NCBI GenBank assembly: GCA_029851415.1
Contig: CM056743.1
Coordinates: 74,545,186 to 74,609,185, forward strand
From: Eretmocerus hayati
Taxonomy: Eukaryota; Arthropoda; Insecta; Hymenoptera; Aphelinidae
Reading direction: 5' to 3'
DNA: 64,000 nucleotides
The notes under the pieces were generated by a model. The model was given only the letters and a program-made list of their open reading frames with translations. It searched no databases and was not told the origin of the DNA. Below are positions 33,621-44,200 of the stretch, piece after piece. Position 1 is the stretch's first letter; every line of letters begins with the position of its first letter. The position numbers and the translations under genes were made by a program.

Positions 33621-34019
33621 ATGTTTGGTCGTCAACTACCAAATAACCGCCAGAGTATCCCAAGACCTCCAGGTGTAGGGTTCAAGTTGACCCAATCTGG
33701 AGAATACGATCTGTCAAATGAGAAATTGTGCAATGTTGCTGATGCATCAGACAATTTTGATGCTGTCGATTTGGATATCTCACACAATCGCTTAGATCAG
33801 AGAATCGGAGAGGTTGAATCGGTGCAGAATTTATCAGTTGGAAACCTCAAGGATGAAGTTCGACAAATGAAACGTAAACTCCATAAGTGTGAAAAAACCA
33901 TTACTAGTGAATCTAATCGAATGACATATGTTGATCAAAAACTTTCAGCATTGACTGAACGAGTGAATCACTTAGTAACTCTATCGAATACCACGAATGA
34001 TGAGGAGGGTGGAAAATGA
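33621..34019 (+). CDS. Small coiled-coil protein of the virus-like element
   Basis: 132 aa. The N-terminus is a Pro-rich, Gly/Arg segment (MFGRQLPNNRQ, PRPPGVGF). The rest is heptad-like (RIGEVESVQNLSVGNLKDEV, YVDQKLSALTERVNHLVTL). A protein with the same FGR/GVG start and coiled coil lies in the same place, just before the integrase, at the second locus (about 61.7-62.0 kb). It is likely structural or an assembly factor; this is inference. Confidence 0.55.
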   Translation: MFGRQLPNNRQSIPRPPGVGFKLTQSGEYDLSNEKLCNVADASDNFDAVDLDISHNRLDQRIGEVESVQNLSVGNLKDEVRQMKRKLHKCEKTITSESNRMTYVDQKLSALTERVNHLVTLSNTTNDEEGGK

Positions 34020-34025
34020 ACGGTA

Positions 34026-34930
34026 GCAACTATTTGAAGAGTTACACAAGCCAGCTCGTCGATATTATCCTCGGAGAAGTTTTGATGTACGAGACATCGA
34101 TGAAATCTGGCAAGCCGATCTGGTTGAAATGATACCCTATGCGAAACAGAATAAAGGTTTTCAGTATCTCTTGACAGTCATTGATATTCTTCCAAAACTC
34201 GCGTGGGCAGTGCCAGTGAAACAGAAAACTGGTACCGATGTTGCTGATGCTATGAAATTGATACTTAAATCTGGTAGAGTGCCAAAAAATCTGCAGACAG
34301 ACCAAGGCAAGAAATTTTCCAACAAAGACTTGGAAAAACTCATGGAGAGCTATAAGATTCACCTATACTCTACGTACAGTCATCTGAAAGCTTCAATTTG
34401 TAAACGTTCCAATCGTACGTTGAAGAATAAAATGTGGAAAATATTCAGTCTCAAAGGATCGTACAGATGGTTGGAATTATTACCTGACTTGATCAATCAA
34501 TATAACGGATCCGCTTATCGAATAATAGGATGAAACCAAGAGATGTCAAACCAGAACATGTTGCTGATATACTTCAAGGCATATCCTCTTCGAAACCTCG
34601 AGCTCTTGCAAAACAACCACGTTTCAACAACCACGTTTGCAAGTAGGCGAGAATAAACAGATTTTTTAGAAGAGTTACACTCCTGAATGGTCTACCAAAA
34701 TTTTTGAGATCTACACGGTGAGAAAAATGATCCCTCCTACATACAAGCTGAAAAACTATCAAGGTAATGAAATAGAAGGAGGCTTTTACGAACAAGAACT
34801 CATCAAGGCAAGACATCTAGATGTCTATTTGGTAGAGAAGATCATCAAGAGACGAGGGAATGATGTTCTAGTAAAATAGTTGGGATTTGATTCTTCCCAC
34901 AATAGTTGGATAAGTGAGAATGATATGTGA
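34026..34930 (+). pseudogene. Retroviral-type integrase with chromodomain, degraded
   Basis: Readable pieces include ELHKPARRYYPRRSF, WQADLVEMIPYAKQN (first Asp), NLQTDQGKKF (second Asp), and KASICKRSNRTLK, where the catalytic Glu is Lys. An SH3-like YTPEWSTKIFEIY segment follows after a frameshift. A chromodomain YLVEKIIKRRGNDVLVK then breaks at TAG where the other copy has Trp, followed by NSWIS. Frameshifts near 34530 and 34650 separate the core from the C-terminus. The family is the Polinton/Maverick integrase. This copy cannot be active. Confidence 0.8.
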
Positions 34931-34960
34931 AGGATATTTAACCCAATGGAGTAAGTAGAT

Positions 34961-35095
34961 AGAGCTATGCCGATTCTACGCCAGACACCTGGACATCCCC
35001 ATCTGGATGAGCGACCCCACGAAGACGGGGACCTCCCCCAGGGAGTTGCTGTATCAGATAGGAATGCCCAGGGTGGGTAGCCTCGGCATAGCTCT
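34961..35095. repeat. 135-bp unit with 13-bp inverted ends
   Basis: AGAGCTATGCCGA at 34961-34973 is mirrored by TCGGCATAGCTCT at 35083-35095. The interior is GC-rich and self-complementary in part (CCCCAC-GAAGAC-GGGG). It starts about 30 bp after the decayed integrase. It is a possible tiny MITE or the end of the virus-like element. Confidence 0.5.
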
Positions 35096-35221
35096 TTGTT
35101 TGACCTTGATTTGACCCTTTTTCTCATCGAATAGAGCTCCAGGTGACTTGCCCTGGCCGAGGATGCGGGCGCAATGATGATTCAAGGCTGGCAGCCGTCT
35201 GCTGCAAAAACTCTATCTCAC

Positions 35222-35284
35222 TCTCTCTCTCGCGCGCGCTCTGTGTACATGGTCACACACACACACACACCCAATACACATGTC
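35222..35284. repeat. (CT)n, (CG)n and (CA)n microsatellites
   Basis: Short CT, CG and CA runs are compounded within about 60 bp. Confidence 0.85.
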
Positions 35285-35359
35285 ACACATTAAATCTCTA
35301 CCAGTTTTGATCGTGTATATCTCCCTATATTATATAGTTGAAATGAAAACTTTTGAGCG

Positions 35360-35745
35360 ATTCCACCGAATTCCTCTGTATTCCACTGAGTGCCACCAAG
35401 GGCCACCGAGGTCCACCGAGCGCCACCACCTTCTACCGAATTCGTGCGAATTCCACTGAATTCCACTGACTTTCGCCGAATGCCACTGAACTCATTAGAT
35501 ATTCCACTGAATTCCATCATTCTTCTACTGAATTCCTTTGTTCTTCCACTGAGATTCCACTCCCTAACATTACCATTTTCCACCTACGTTTTTATGATAT
35601 TTGATGAAAATGGCACGTTCTGCCACCTGCGATCCACCGAATTCCAATGTGACTCCACCGAACTCTCAATTATTCCACCGTTATTCCACCGAATTCCACC
35701 GAATTCCACCGAACTCTACCGACGTCCACTGAATTCAATTTTTTT
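35360..35745. repeat. Degenerate TTCCACCGAA minisatellite
   Basis: A 10-11-bp unit around TTCCACCGAA or TTCCACTGAA recurs dozens of times with variable linkers. The plus-strand open frame 35390-35848 and its minus-strand partner simply translate this array. Confidence 0.8.
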
Positions 35746-35814
35746 TTTCGAATCCACCTCATCCTATTTTTCTGTACTATTTCATTTTCAAAAAAGAATA
35801 GTCTTTCAATTGTA

Positions 35815-36285
35815 TTGCAACAAGAAGAATATATTCTCTCAACCATGAACGGAAAACAATATCTATCAAACAAAACAATTTTTTTCAAAACTTGTAAAAA
35901 CATGAAACATTGGATGAACTATAAAGTGAGCTACAAACGGAAAACAATATGTATCAAACAAAACAATTTTTTCAAAACTTGTAAACACATCAAAATAGTA
36001 TGAACTATAAAGTGAACTACGAATGTGAATAAGAAAAATATTGCTTAACAAAAAAGTATATTCTCTCAACCATGAACGGAAAACAATATCTATCGAACAA
36101 AACAATTTTTTCAAAACTTGTAAAAACATGAAAAATTGGATGAACTATAAAGTGAACTACAAACGGAAAACAATATGTATCAAACGAAACAATTTTTTCA
36201 AAACTTGTAAACACATCAAAATAGTATGAACTATAAAGTGAACTACGAATGTGAATAAGAAAAATATTGCTTAACAAAAAAGCCA
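35815..36285. repeat. Tandem duplication, 227-bp unit containing an 80-bp subrepeat
   Basis: AACCATGAACGGAAAACAAT occurs at 35841 and 36068, setting the 227-bp period. Inside each unit, AAACAATTTTTTCAAAACTTGTAAA occurs twice about 80 bp apart. This is a small higher-order array, AT-rich and without genes. Confidence 0.8.
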
Positions 36286-36675
36286 TATCAAAAATCAGAT
36301 CGAGACTGAGCCAGTCTCAATCTCGTCGATTCAATCTCTTGATATCGAGAGAACCCATCCAATTCATAGAAACAATTTATAAAAACTTTAAAATGAATAC
36401 AAACTAATAATTTTTGAACCCACTCATTCTCATTCAAATTTCGATGTCTCCATCTCCACCTTCCTATGAATGAAAGTCACATTTTGATAGTCATACTATA
36501 TGATAAAACGATTCATTTTGATTTATGTTACCTTTCTCACAAAAATTTCGTTAGCAACAAGTAACTCCTCCAAAGCCATTGTTTCATCTGGAAATGATTT
36601 TATATTACCAGCAGATTTTACTCGTATAACATAGGTCACCCCTTAAAATATCAAGAATCGAATCATAATTAACAA

Positions 36676-37164
36676 ATTGAACCTTTGGTCTCGTCGATCT
36701 TGAAGGACGGTGGGGAACTAAATAAATTCCCAAAATTTCATGATGGAAATTTTATTGCAACGTTTCGTCCACTAGGTTTTGTGGACCTCATCAGGCTTCA
36801 GGTTTGTTATTCTTTAGATCGTCATGATATTTTGGACGATCTTGTAATAGAGCACAGACATAACGTCTGGCTCCTGTCAATACAAGTAAACAGAGTGAGT
36901 CCAAGTTTACTTGTATTGACAGGAGCCAGACGTTATGTCTGTGCTCTATTACAAGATCGTCCAAAATATCATGACGATCTAAAGAATAACAAACCTGAAG
37001 CCTGATGAGGTCCACAAAACCTAGTGGACGAAACGTTGCAATAAAATTTCCATCATGAAATTTTGGGAATTTATTTAGTTCCCCACCGTCTTTCAAGATC
37101 GACGAGACCAAAGGTTCAACTTGTATATTAACCATCAAGGACGAAAAAATCTACCAAAATCACT
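36676..37164. mobile_element. Near-perfect palindrome with 14-bp flanking direct repeat
   Basis: The left arm (about 36676-36893) and right arm (about 36905-37117) are almost identical inverted copies around a loop of about 12 nt. The outer ends are TTGAACCTTTGG and CCAAAGGTTCAA. TCATAATTAACAAA lies immediately left (36662-36675) and again at 37165-37178, about 45 bp beyond the right arm. It may be a target duplication. The mirrored open frames on both strands are artefacts of the palindrome. Confidence 0.7.
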
Positions 37165-37169
37165 CATAA

Positions 37170-37923
37170 TTAACAAAATTCACCGCAATTCAAGTCAATA
37201 TATCGTTGAAATTTACCGTTTTCTTGCAGATCCCCTATTAATTCTATCTTGTTCCCACGTTCTATTACTGGACAAATCTCATCCTCGCATTTTATCAAAA
37301 CAAAATCCAGTTTATACCTCCCGTCAGTGATAATCCCCATCCATTCATTTCCGCTCTTGATGTTCTTCTTCACAATATCATCTTTCAGATAACCAACCAA
37401 TTCTGCAATTTCAAAAATGCACACTGTATATATATATATATATACTCTTCTTTTCAGTACATATTCTACATACTTATCAATCCATTCTTCAACGGTACAT
37501 CCCGGAAATTGATTGATAATGGTTCAGATAGTTTGCCGAATTCTCCGCAATTGAACACAGTTGAATAACTTTGCAAACTTATTTCATAAGGGAGATTTCC
37601 CTTCGTGAAGTTCTGATTTGATGCCTGTACGGAGCATTTTTCCAGTAATAGTTTCTGCACATACATGGATAACATTCATTAATATTCTATATCAATTAGT
37701 GAATTATCCATGCATCAATTTGTTCACCACTTACACAATTTAAATTGAATGATTTTTTGAATTTCTGTATGTTGTCATCATATAAGTTGCACTGCAATTT
37801 GATACCACTGTTGTTGTTCAATAATATTTTCATGACTATGACCTCAACATTGTCTTTTTTTCTTGTGAATTGTTCTTCTCCAAGGAATTCATCAACGTAA
37901 GCCACTATCGTTCTACAACGCAC
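37170..37923 (-). pseudogene. RPA-like ssDNA-binding protein remnant of a Helitron
   Basis: Three minus-strand fragments in different frames (37923-37696, 37675-37466, 37424-37170) together resemble replication protein A OB folds. The first has VEVIVMKILLNNNSGIKLQC, typical of an OB strand pattern. The second has VQASNQNFTKGNLPYEISLQ, close to the RPA70 pattern of a basic anchor followed by a DYEI-like strand. Animal Helitrons and Helentrons often carry RPA-like genes, and the Helitron helicase lies upstream on the same strand. Frameshifts show decay. Confidence 0.5.
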
Positions 37924-38301
37924 GTTTGTTTTTTGTTAATCAACCTATACTTATAAATCATTTTATCAATCAACAATCAATCCACGCTTATAGCATGTGA
38001 GAGAACAACGTTTATTCATGATTAAAACTCTCTACTCGCTAAAGTTTGGATAGATCCCATCACTCATCTTTACTCACGTAGTCTTATCACCAATTTTGAC
38101 TTTATTCTTCAGGAATTCAGTAGTAGATAGTTCAATCGTCTTCATTTTTTTGGAGAAATTTTTACTCTCTTCTTTGTTCTTGTTTTTGCTCATTGTAGCT
38201 GTTAATTTTGTTACCGAAGAATTGAAATTCATTGTCATGTTCAACTAATTTTCGCCATGCTTTTTCAACAAGTGTTTCTGTAGGAGATCGTTCCTAATGA
38301 A

Positions 38302-38685
38302 TTATCTCCCACAATTTTCACACTTGAATTTTGGATCTTTGTGATTCAATTTGTGTCTATTCAAATTTGAAATAGTAGAATATTTCGTTTTGCAATTCCT
38401 GCAATTATATCGTTTAATATTCGCATGCGTCTGTGAATGCTTCTCCATGAACCTTGAAGCAACAATCAATCCACAAATTCCGCAACTTTTCAATTTATTG
38501 ACTTTCCTTCTATGTTTGAGATCTTTATGTCTCTCCAAGAATCGAATAGATGAAAATCGTAATCCACACCTGTTGCATCCGAAATATTCTTCTTCGTCAC
38601 AAGAATCATTGTTAACAGAGTCTCTACAAAACCATTCATTATTTAGAACATTTGAAATCTGAATATGTTTCAAATACTTTGTCAT
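38302..38685 (-). CDS. C2H2 zinc-finger protein, probably Helitron-associated
   Basis: 127 aa with three full C2H2 fingers: FGCNRCGLRFSSIRFLERH, SCGICGLIVASRFMEKH and YNCRNCKTKYSTISNLNRH. A fourth (FKCENCG) is cut by TAA after the second Cys. Past that stop, the same frame continues with a plausible His half (LLQKHLLKKH). It probably binds DNA. It lies between the RPA-like remnant and the palindrome inserted downstream of the helicase, all on the minus strand. It could belong to the Helitron or be an independent fragment. Confidence 0.6.
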   Translation of the reverse strand: MTKYLKHIQISNVLNNEWFCRDSVNNDSCDEEEYFGCNRCGLRFSSIRFLERHKDLKHRRKVNKLKSCGICGLIVASRFMEKHSQTHANIKRYNCRNCKTKYSTISNLNRHKLNHKDPKFKCENCGR

Positions 38686-38802
38686 ATGATTACTTGAGTT
38701 TTTTCCCCATCAGTTTTTTTCCCATATATCGTAGAGAAGGCGATGGTCGATGGTATTTCTTCAAGTACAATTTCAAAAGTTGTAGATGTTTTATATCACA
38801 CT

Positions 38803-40862
38803 AAAGGGACTAGGCGGTTAAGCATGGTGAAGTGGACCTTGTCAGATATGGCTCCGAAAGTATTTTTTCCCACTTTCTAACACCAAATGATGGGGGAAGC
38901 AAAGGTTTGTAGGTCCCAAAATCGCCCCTGTTTTTTACGGCACCCCAGAAACCCTCTAAAAAACGCTAAAAATCGAAGCTCCTTCTATCAAATCGCATTC
39001 TGACGCATTTCAACGAATCGATCTGAAAATTTTTTGACATACTTTTGAAATATGGTCAATCATGAAGAAAATATTTTCATTCCGACAACTCTCGATTGAG
39101 GCCCTAAAAAAAATTCTTCAAAACTTCAAAGTCAATTTTCTCATGTAAATTGGAAAGAACTATGTTAGAAAACCATTGCATCGTGTTCATCAGGTCATTC
39201 TGCATCAAAAACGGGTATTTTTGGGATTTTTTAGGTGGTGGAACATGGTCAAAAATCTAAAAAATCGTTTTCAAAGCAAATTTTGATTCAGTAATTTGCA
39301 TCTTCTGCGCATGCGCGTCCTCCTACGTCTCTGAAAGTATTCTCAATCGATAGCTGATGCAATTTCCTTTAAAATGACCCCTTAATAAAGTCAATTTGAT
39401 GCAGTAAAACCTGATATCTAGCTAGTTTAAGAAATGGAAAAATCCAAGGTACCAAATCCGTGAAGCCGTGTCTCCTTCAATGGGCCCGAAAAGTGCGAAT
39501 TTTGAGTCGGACTGTTTCAAAGATGTGAACATATGTTTTCGATGTAATTTTTGACGTAGAAACCGAATCCGTGGTCAGTTTCATTCCAAACCCTCGAGAT
39601 TTTTCATTATACTCAAAAACCCGACCGGAGGGTGTACGGCCATTTACATCCTTTTTCCACACATTTGAGATGTGTGTTGAATATAGGCAAAGGTTTGAAC
39701 TAGTCGCGTAGAGGATGCAAGTATGTTTTCCTTTGTATTTTAACCAGCTGAAGACGATGTCGATGATTTCGAGGCTTGGGGATGACTTGGGAATGAGATT
39801 TGGGCTGATGGAGACAATATTTTGTTACATGCTCTTATCAGAGAGAACTGCATCATGCACCTTATATCTCTCTCTCGAGTTATTTCTGTGCCTCAAAACC
39901 ATCGCTATTGTCTTCAGCTGGTCAAAATACAAAGGAAAATATACTTGCATCCTCTATGCGACAAGTTCAAACCTTTGCCGATACTCATCATACATCTCAA
40001 ATGTGTAGAAAAAGGATGTAAATGGCCGTACACCCTCCGGTCGGGTTTTTGAGTATAATGAAAAATCTCGAGGGTTTGGAATGAAACTGACCACGGATTC
40101 GGTTTCTACGTCAAAAATTACATCGAAAACATATGTTCACATCTTTGAAACAGTCCGACTCAAAATTCGCACTTTTCGGGCCCATTGAAGGAGACACGGC
40201 TTCACGGATTTGGTACCTTGGATTTTTCCATTTCTTAAACTAGCTAGATCTCAGGTTTTACTGCATCAAATTGACTTTCTCAAGGGGTCATTTTGAAGGA
40301 AATTGCATCAGCTATCGATTAAAAATACTTTCAGAGACGTAGGAGGACGCGCATGCGCAGAAGATGCAAATTACTGAATCAAAATTTGCTTTGAAAACGA
40401 TTTTTTAGATTTTTGACCATGTTCCACCACCTAAAAAATCCCAAAAATACCCGTTTTCGATGCAAAATGACCTGATAAATACGATGCAATGGTTTTCCAA
40501 CATAGTTCTTTCCAATATACATAAGAAAATTGACTTTGAAGTTTTGAAGAATTTTTTTTAGGGCCTCAATCGAGAGTTGTCGGAATGAAAATATTTTCTT
40601 CATGATTGACCACATTTCAAAAGTATGTCAAAAAATTTTCAGATCGATTCGTTGAAATGCGTCAGAATGCGATTTGATAGAAGGAGCTTCGATTTTTAGC
40701 GTTGTTTAGAGGGTTTCTGGGGTGCCGTAAAAAACAGGGGCGATTTTGGGACCTACAAACCTTTACTTCCCCCATCATTTGGTGTTAGAAAGTGGGGAAA
40801 AATATTTTCGGGGCCATATCTGACAAGGTCCACTTCACCATGCCTAACCGCCTAGTCCCTTT
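38803..40862. mobile_element. 2.06-kb palindromic element, arms of about 970 bp
   Basis: The termini are AAAGGGACTAGGCGGTTA and its inverse. The arms (about 38803-39775 and 39892-40862) remain very similar throughout, for example TCATTTGGTGTTAGAAAGTGG and its inverse. The loop is about 115 bp. There is no transposase. No target duplication is evident. It interrupts the 3' end of the ORF at 40863-41235; the flanking sequence would continue in frame. Confidence 0.8.
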
Positions 40863-41235
40863 CCAACAATGAATAAATAATGTTTGCAATCTTAAGAGCA
40901 TATTCTATATACTCTACTCCAGTCAATTCAAAAGCATTGAAATTCTCATTCTCTATACGATAATTGACAATTGCAAAAACCGCTTCTTTCAGAGTTTCAG
41001 ATACTTCATTCCAACTTCCGAATTTAGGTATCAAATCATTCTGTCTTTCTTTATTCTGAATAATTTCGCTGAAGTTTCTCAAGCGGTTGTTGTCATCTAA
41101 ATATTCGGCGTATTTCGAATAATTTTCTTCTCCCAACAGATGATTCTTTATTTCATCGTTCAATTTTGATAAGCGACCCTCTTCTTCTAAATCAACAATT
41201 TCTACTAATTTTGCTTTCTCCGGATCCCACTCCAT
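40852..41235 (-). CDS. Unknown Helitron-adjacent protein, 3' end cut by insertion
   Basis: About 125 aa starting MEWDPEKAKLVEIVDLEEE, largely helical and charged, with NDLIPKFGSWNEVSETLKE and a VEYIEYALKIANIIYSLLE end. The last two codons belong to the inserted palindrome. It begins about 55 bp after the Helitron helicase stop on the same strand. No known domain was recognised. It may be the Helitron's second ORF. Confidence 0.45.
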   Translation of the reverse strand: MEWDPEKAKLVEIVDLEEEGRLSKLNDEIKNHLLGEENYSKYAEYLDDNNRLRNFSEIIQNKERQNDLIPKFGSWNEVSETLKEAVFAIVNYRIENENFNAFELTGVEYIEYALKIANIIYSLLERD

Positions 41236-41289
41236 TCTTTTGAGATCTGACGGAATGACAAAATCGAGACCAAGATAGAATTCTCCTTG

Positions 41290-44200
41290 TCAGTCTTCCA
41301 AAATTTCTTTCCAGATTACATTTTCAATCGTATTCGATTCGTTTAATTTATTTTCAATGAATAATTTTTCGGGATCTTTGCTTCTAGACAACGCAACATA
41401 CAACTGTCCGTGAGAAAATAAAGGCTTCCGTATGAATATTCCAACATTGTCAAAATCCTGACCTTGCGATTCATTTATTGTCATTGCAAAAGCTAGGACA
41501 ATAGGGAATTGTTTTCTATATAGGATGAATGGAAGAGATGATTCACGAGTGTCCAGAGTTATTCTGGGTATAAATACGCAGTTCCCTCTCTTTTCCCCAG
41601 TTATTATTTCAGCTTCTATGTTATATTTGAATAAGTATTTGATCCTTAAACGAGTTCCATTGCACAAGCCATCTGTTGCACTCAAATTTCGAATCAGCAT
41701 CACAATTGCACCAACTTTCAATTCCAATTTATGTGGAGGAAGACCTTCTCTGATGTCATTTAGGAATTCTATTGGATATTTCAAATGAATGTTATCGTCA
41801 GATTGATCAACTCCTTTGTGAGTAGCAACATCTATACTGTAATATGTTTTTGTATCACCATCCATCATTTTTAATATTTTCCGATTCAATCTCAGAGTAT
41901 CTTCATTATGTGGAGCCAAAACAACGCTATCGAGAGGTGCAATGCCTTTCATTCTACCGAAGATTCTCTTACATACATCACTTGATTTCCACTTCTCGGG
42001 AACACATAGAGGATTCATCTCACCAGAACCAACTTTCAGTAAAAATTCCGAAAATTCAGTGTTTTGAGTTCTTAAATTTTTTCTCAAATGCATAACATTG
42101 AATAGATGCCAGAGATGTGAAGATTTTATTGTTTCATTCACGATCGTGCTCCTACATCCGTTAGGCACTATCGGCAGAGTTTGCCTGAAGTCTCCACCCA
42201 TAATCACCAATTTCCCTCCAAATGGTTTCTCACTAAAACTTACATCACGCAAGGTCCTCTCAACAATATCAAATGCTTTTTTTGGAATCATTGAGGCCTC
42301 ATCCCAAACCACAACATGAGCCTCTCTCAATTTTTTCTTATCGAAATCAGATTTCAAGAAAATGCTTTCTATTGAATCTAAATTTAGTGGTAACTTGAAA
42401 GTTTTATGACTTGTCAGCCCTTTAGGCAAAAGGATTGAAGCGATTCCTGTCCAAGCTACAGATAAAACTTTTTTACCAATAGATAAGAAATAATATATCA
42501 AAGTTTCGTACAAGAATGTCTTACCACATCCTCCAGGTCCATCTATAAAATTCATCATATTATCCATACTCACTAATCGATCGAAAAATAATTTTTGATC
42601 TTCGTTCAAAATAGCATGCATCGCTTCGAATTTTATCTTGCATCCATGATTTGTTGAATCGTGGTCTTTTTCATCTTCATGATCATTTTTATAGTTCACA
42701 TCAGGCATAGGTAGATTGAAATCGGAACAGGACTTGTCGTCTAAACTCAAAATACTGTTAATGTGAAAGAGAGCCGAATTGTCACAATCCTCTTTGAAAT
42801 CTTCAGTGAAAACTTTTTTATATCTTTCCCAAATATCTTTGGCATTGAACGTTTCAGACAAGAGAAACCAAGAAAAGAATTTTCTCAGCTGTAGAGGTAA
42901 CATGATTGAACATGCTTCGTCAAAAATATCATAAATTTGTTTATTTGTTTCTATGAGACCCAAAGCCATCGCTGCCTCTCGAAATGAATCATGAATTATC
43001 CCATCAACAGTCCTCAAATCTCTGAATGAAATAGCGCCTTTCTTACGATTCAGTATCAACTTCAGGAAGAATCTTTCGCTATCTTTCGGAGATACAACAT
43101 TCAATCTGCCAATAGTTTTGTATTTGATGTTGTTCTTTCTCCTCACCCATTCTTTCATTCTTTTGTCAAATCGATAATATTTAACGATATTTATGTATCT
43201 TATTCCCCTAGCAAATTTGTCCTTTTTATTCAATTCAAACCAAGCAGTCAATGCTGTTTTCGATTTTATCAACGCTTCAACCTCTTTGTCTTCCTCAAAA
43301 AGAATTTTTTGTTGATTCTCGAGATGGACTGGTAATCTTTCAACAGCATGACTCCTACCAACTATTGGAAATTTAGCCAATCTCCATGCACATTCCATCG
43401 GGCTTAAATATCTACCATCAATGTATTCATCAATTTCATTGTGAATCTCTTCAACAATTTCATGACCATCATAATTCTGGATTATTTTACAACGAGCTTT
43501 ATCATGACCCTTGTGCAAATATTTGTAAACATATTTGATACTTGTTATTGAAGCGCAATATTCTACATTTATATGGCATTTGAATTTCCTCAACAAAAAT
43601 CCATTGTATGATACAACCATTGAATTGTCAACTGGCAATCTCTCGCAATTTCTCTTTGAAATGTACCTATAACCTCTACATCTATTATCTCGTCTCCTGT
43701 AAGTTGGATATCCATCTTTATTGATGGATGTCGATTCTTGAAATTGTTTTGGAAAATTTTTTTCACAATTTTTTGTTTCCTGATCATAGCATTTTGTTTT
43801 ATTGGAATGTGGACCGTGGAGCATATGTTGTAAGACCAATTTACGCAGTACTTTATCATTTTCTGGAATTTCAGCAGAGATGAATTTATCTATCAAGTCA
43901 GGCGTTCCCATCTTATGGTTTGGATGTAAGGTTATCAGTAAATGAGCATGAGGAAGTCTTCTTTTTTGGAATTCAACTGTATGCACATAAGCTATGGCTT
44001 TACCGAATATATCATTACTCATGATATCTTTCAAAAGCTCATCTAATTTAGTTTTGAATAATCTAACCATTATGTTCGGAATATCATTAGGCTTGGTACC
44101 TCTTGGGAATTTTCTCAAAACTCTCGTGATTTCATCCCACTTTGGATTACAAGTCATCGTAATGAATAGATCTGGTCTTCCCTTTTCTCTCATTATGGCC

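Noticed and set aside
35001..35035. Hammerhead-ribozyme-like string (CTGGATGAG ... CGAAGAC)
   Set aside because: The catalytic core needs CTGATGA and GAAA; both are altered here and stems I and III do not close.
35390..35848. 152-codon Pro/Thr-rich open frame
   Set aside because: It is the translation of the TTCCACCGAA minisatellite.
36685..37138. Two near-identical proteins on opposite strands
   Set aside because: They are the two arms of a palindrome read in mirror image.
43590..43859. Open frame within the Helitron region
   Set aside because: It is an out-of-frame shadow of the Rep coding sequence.
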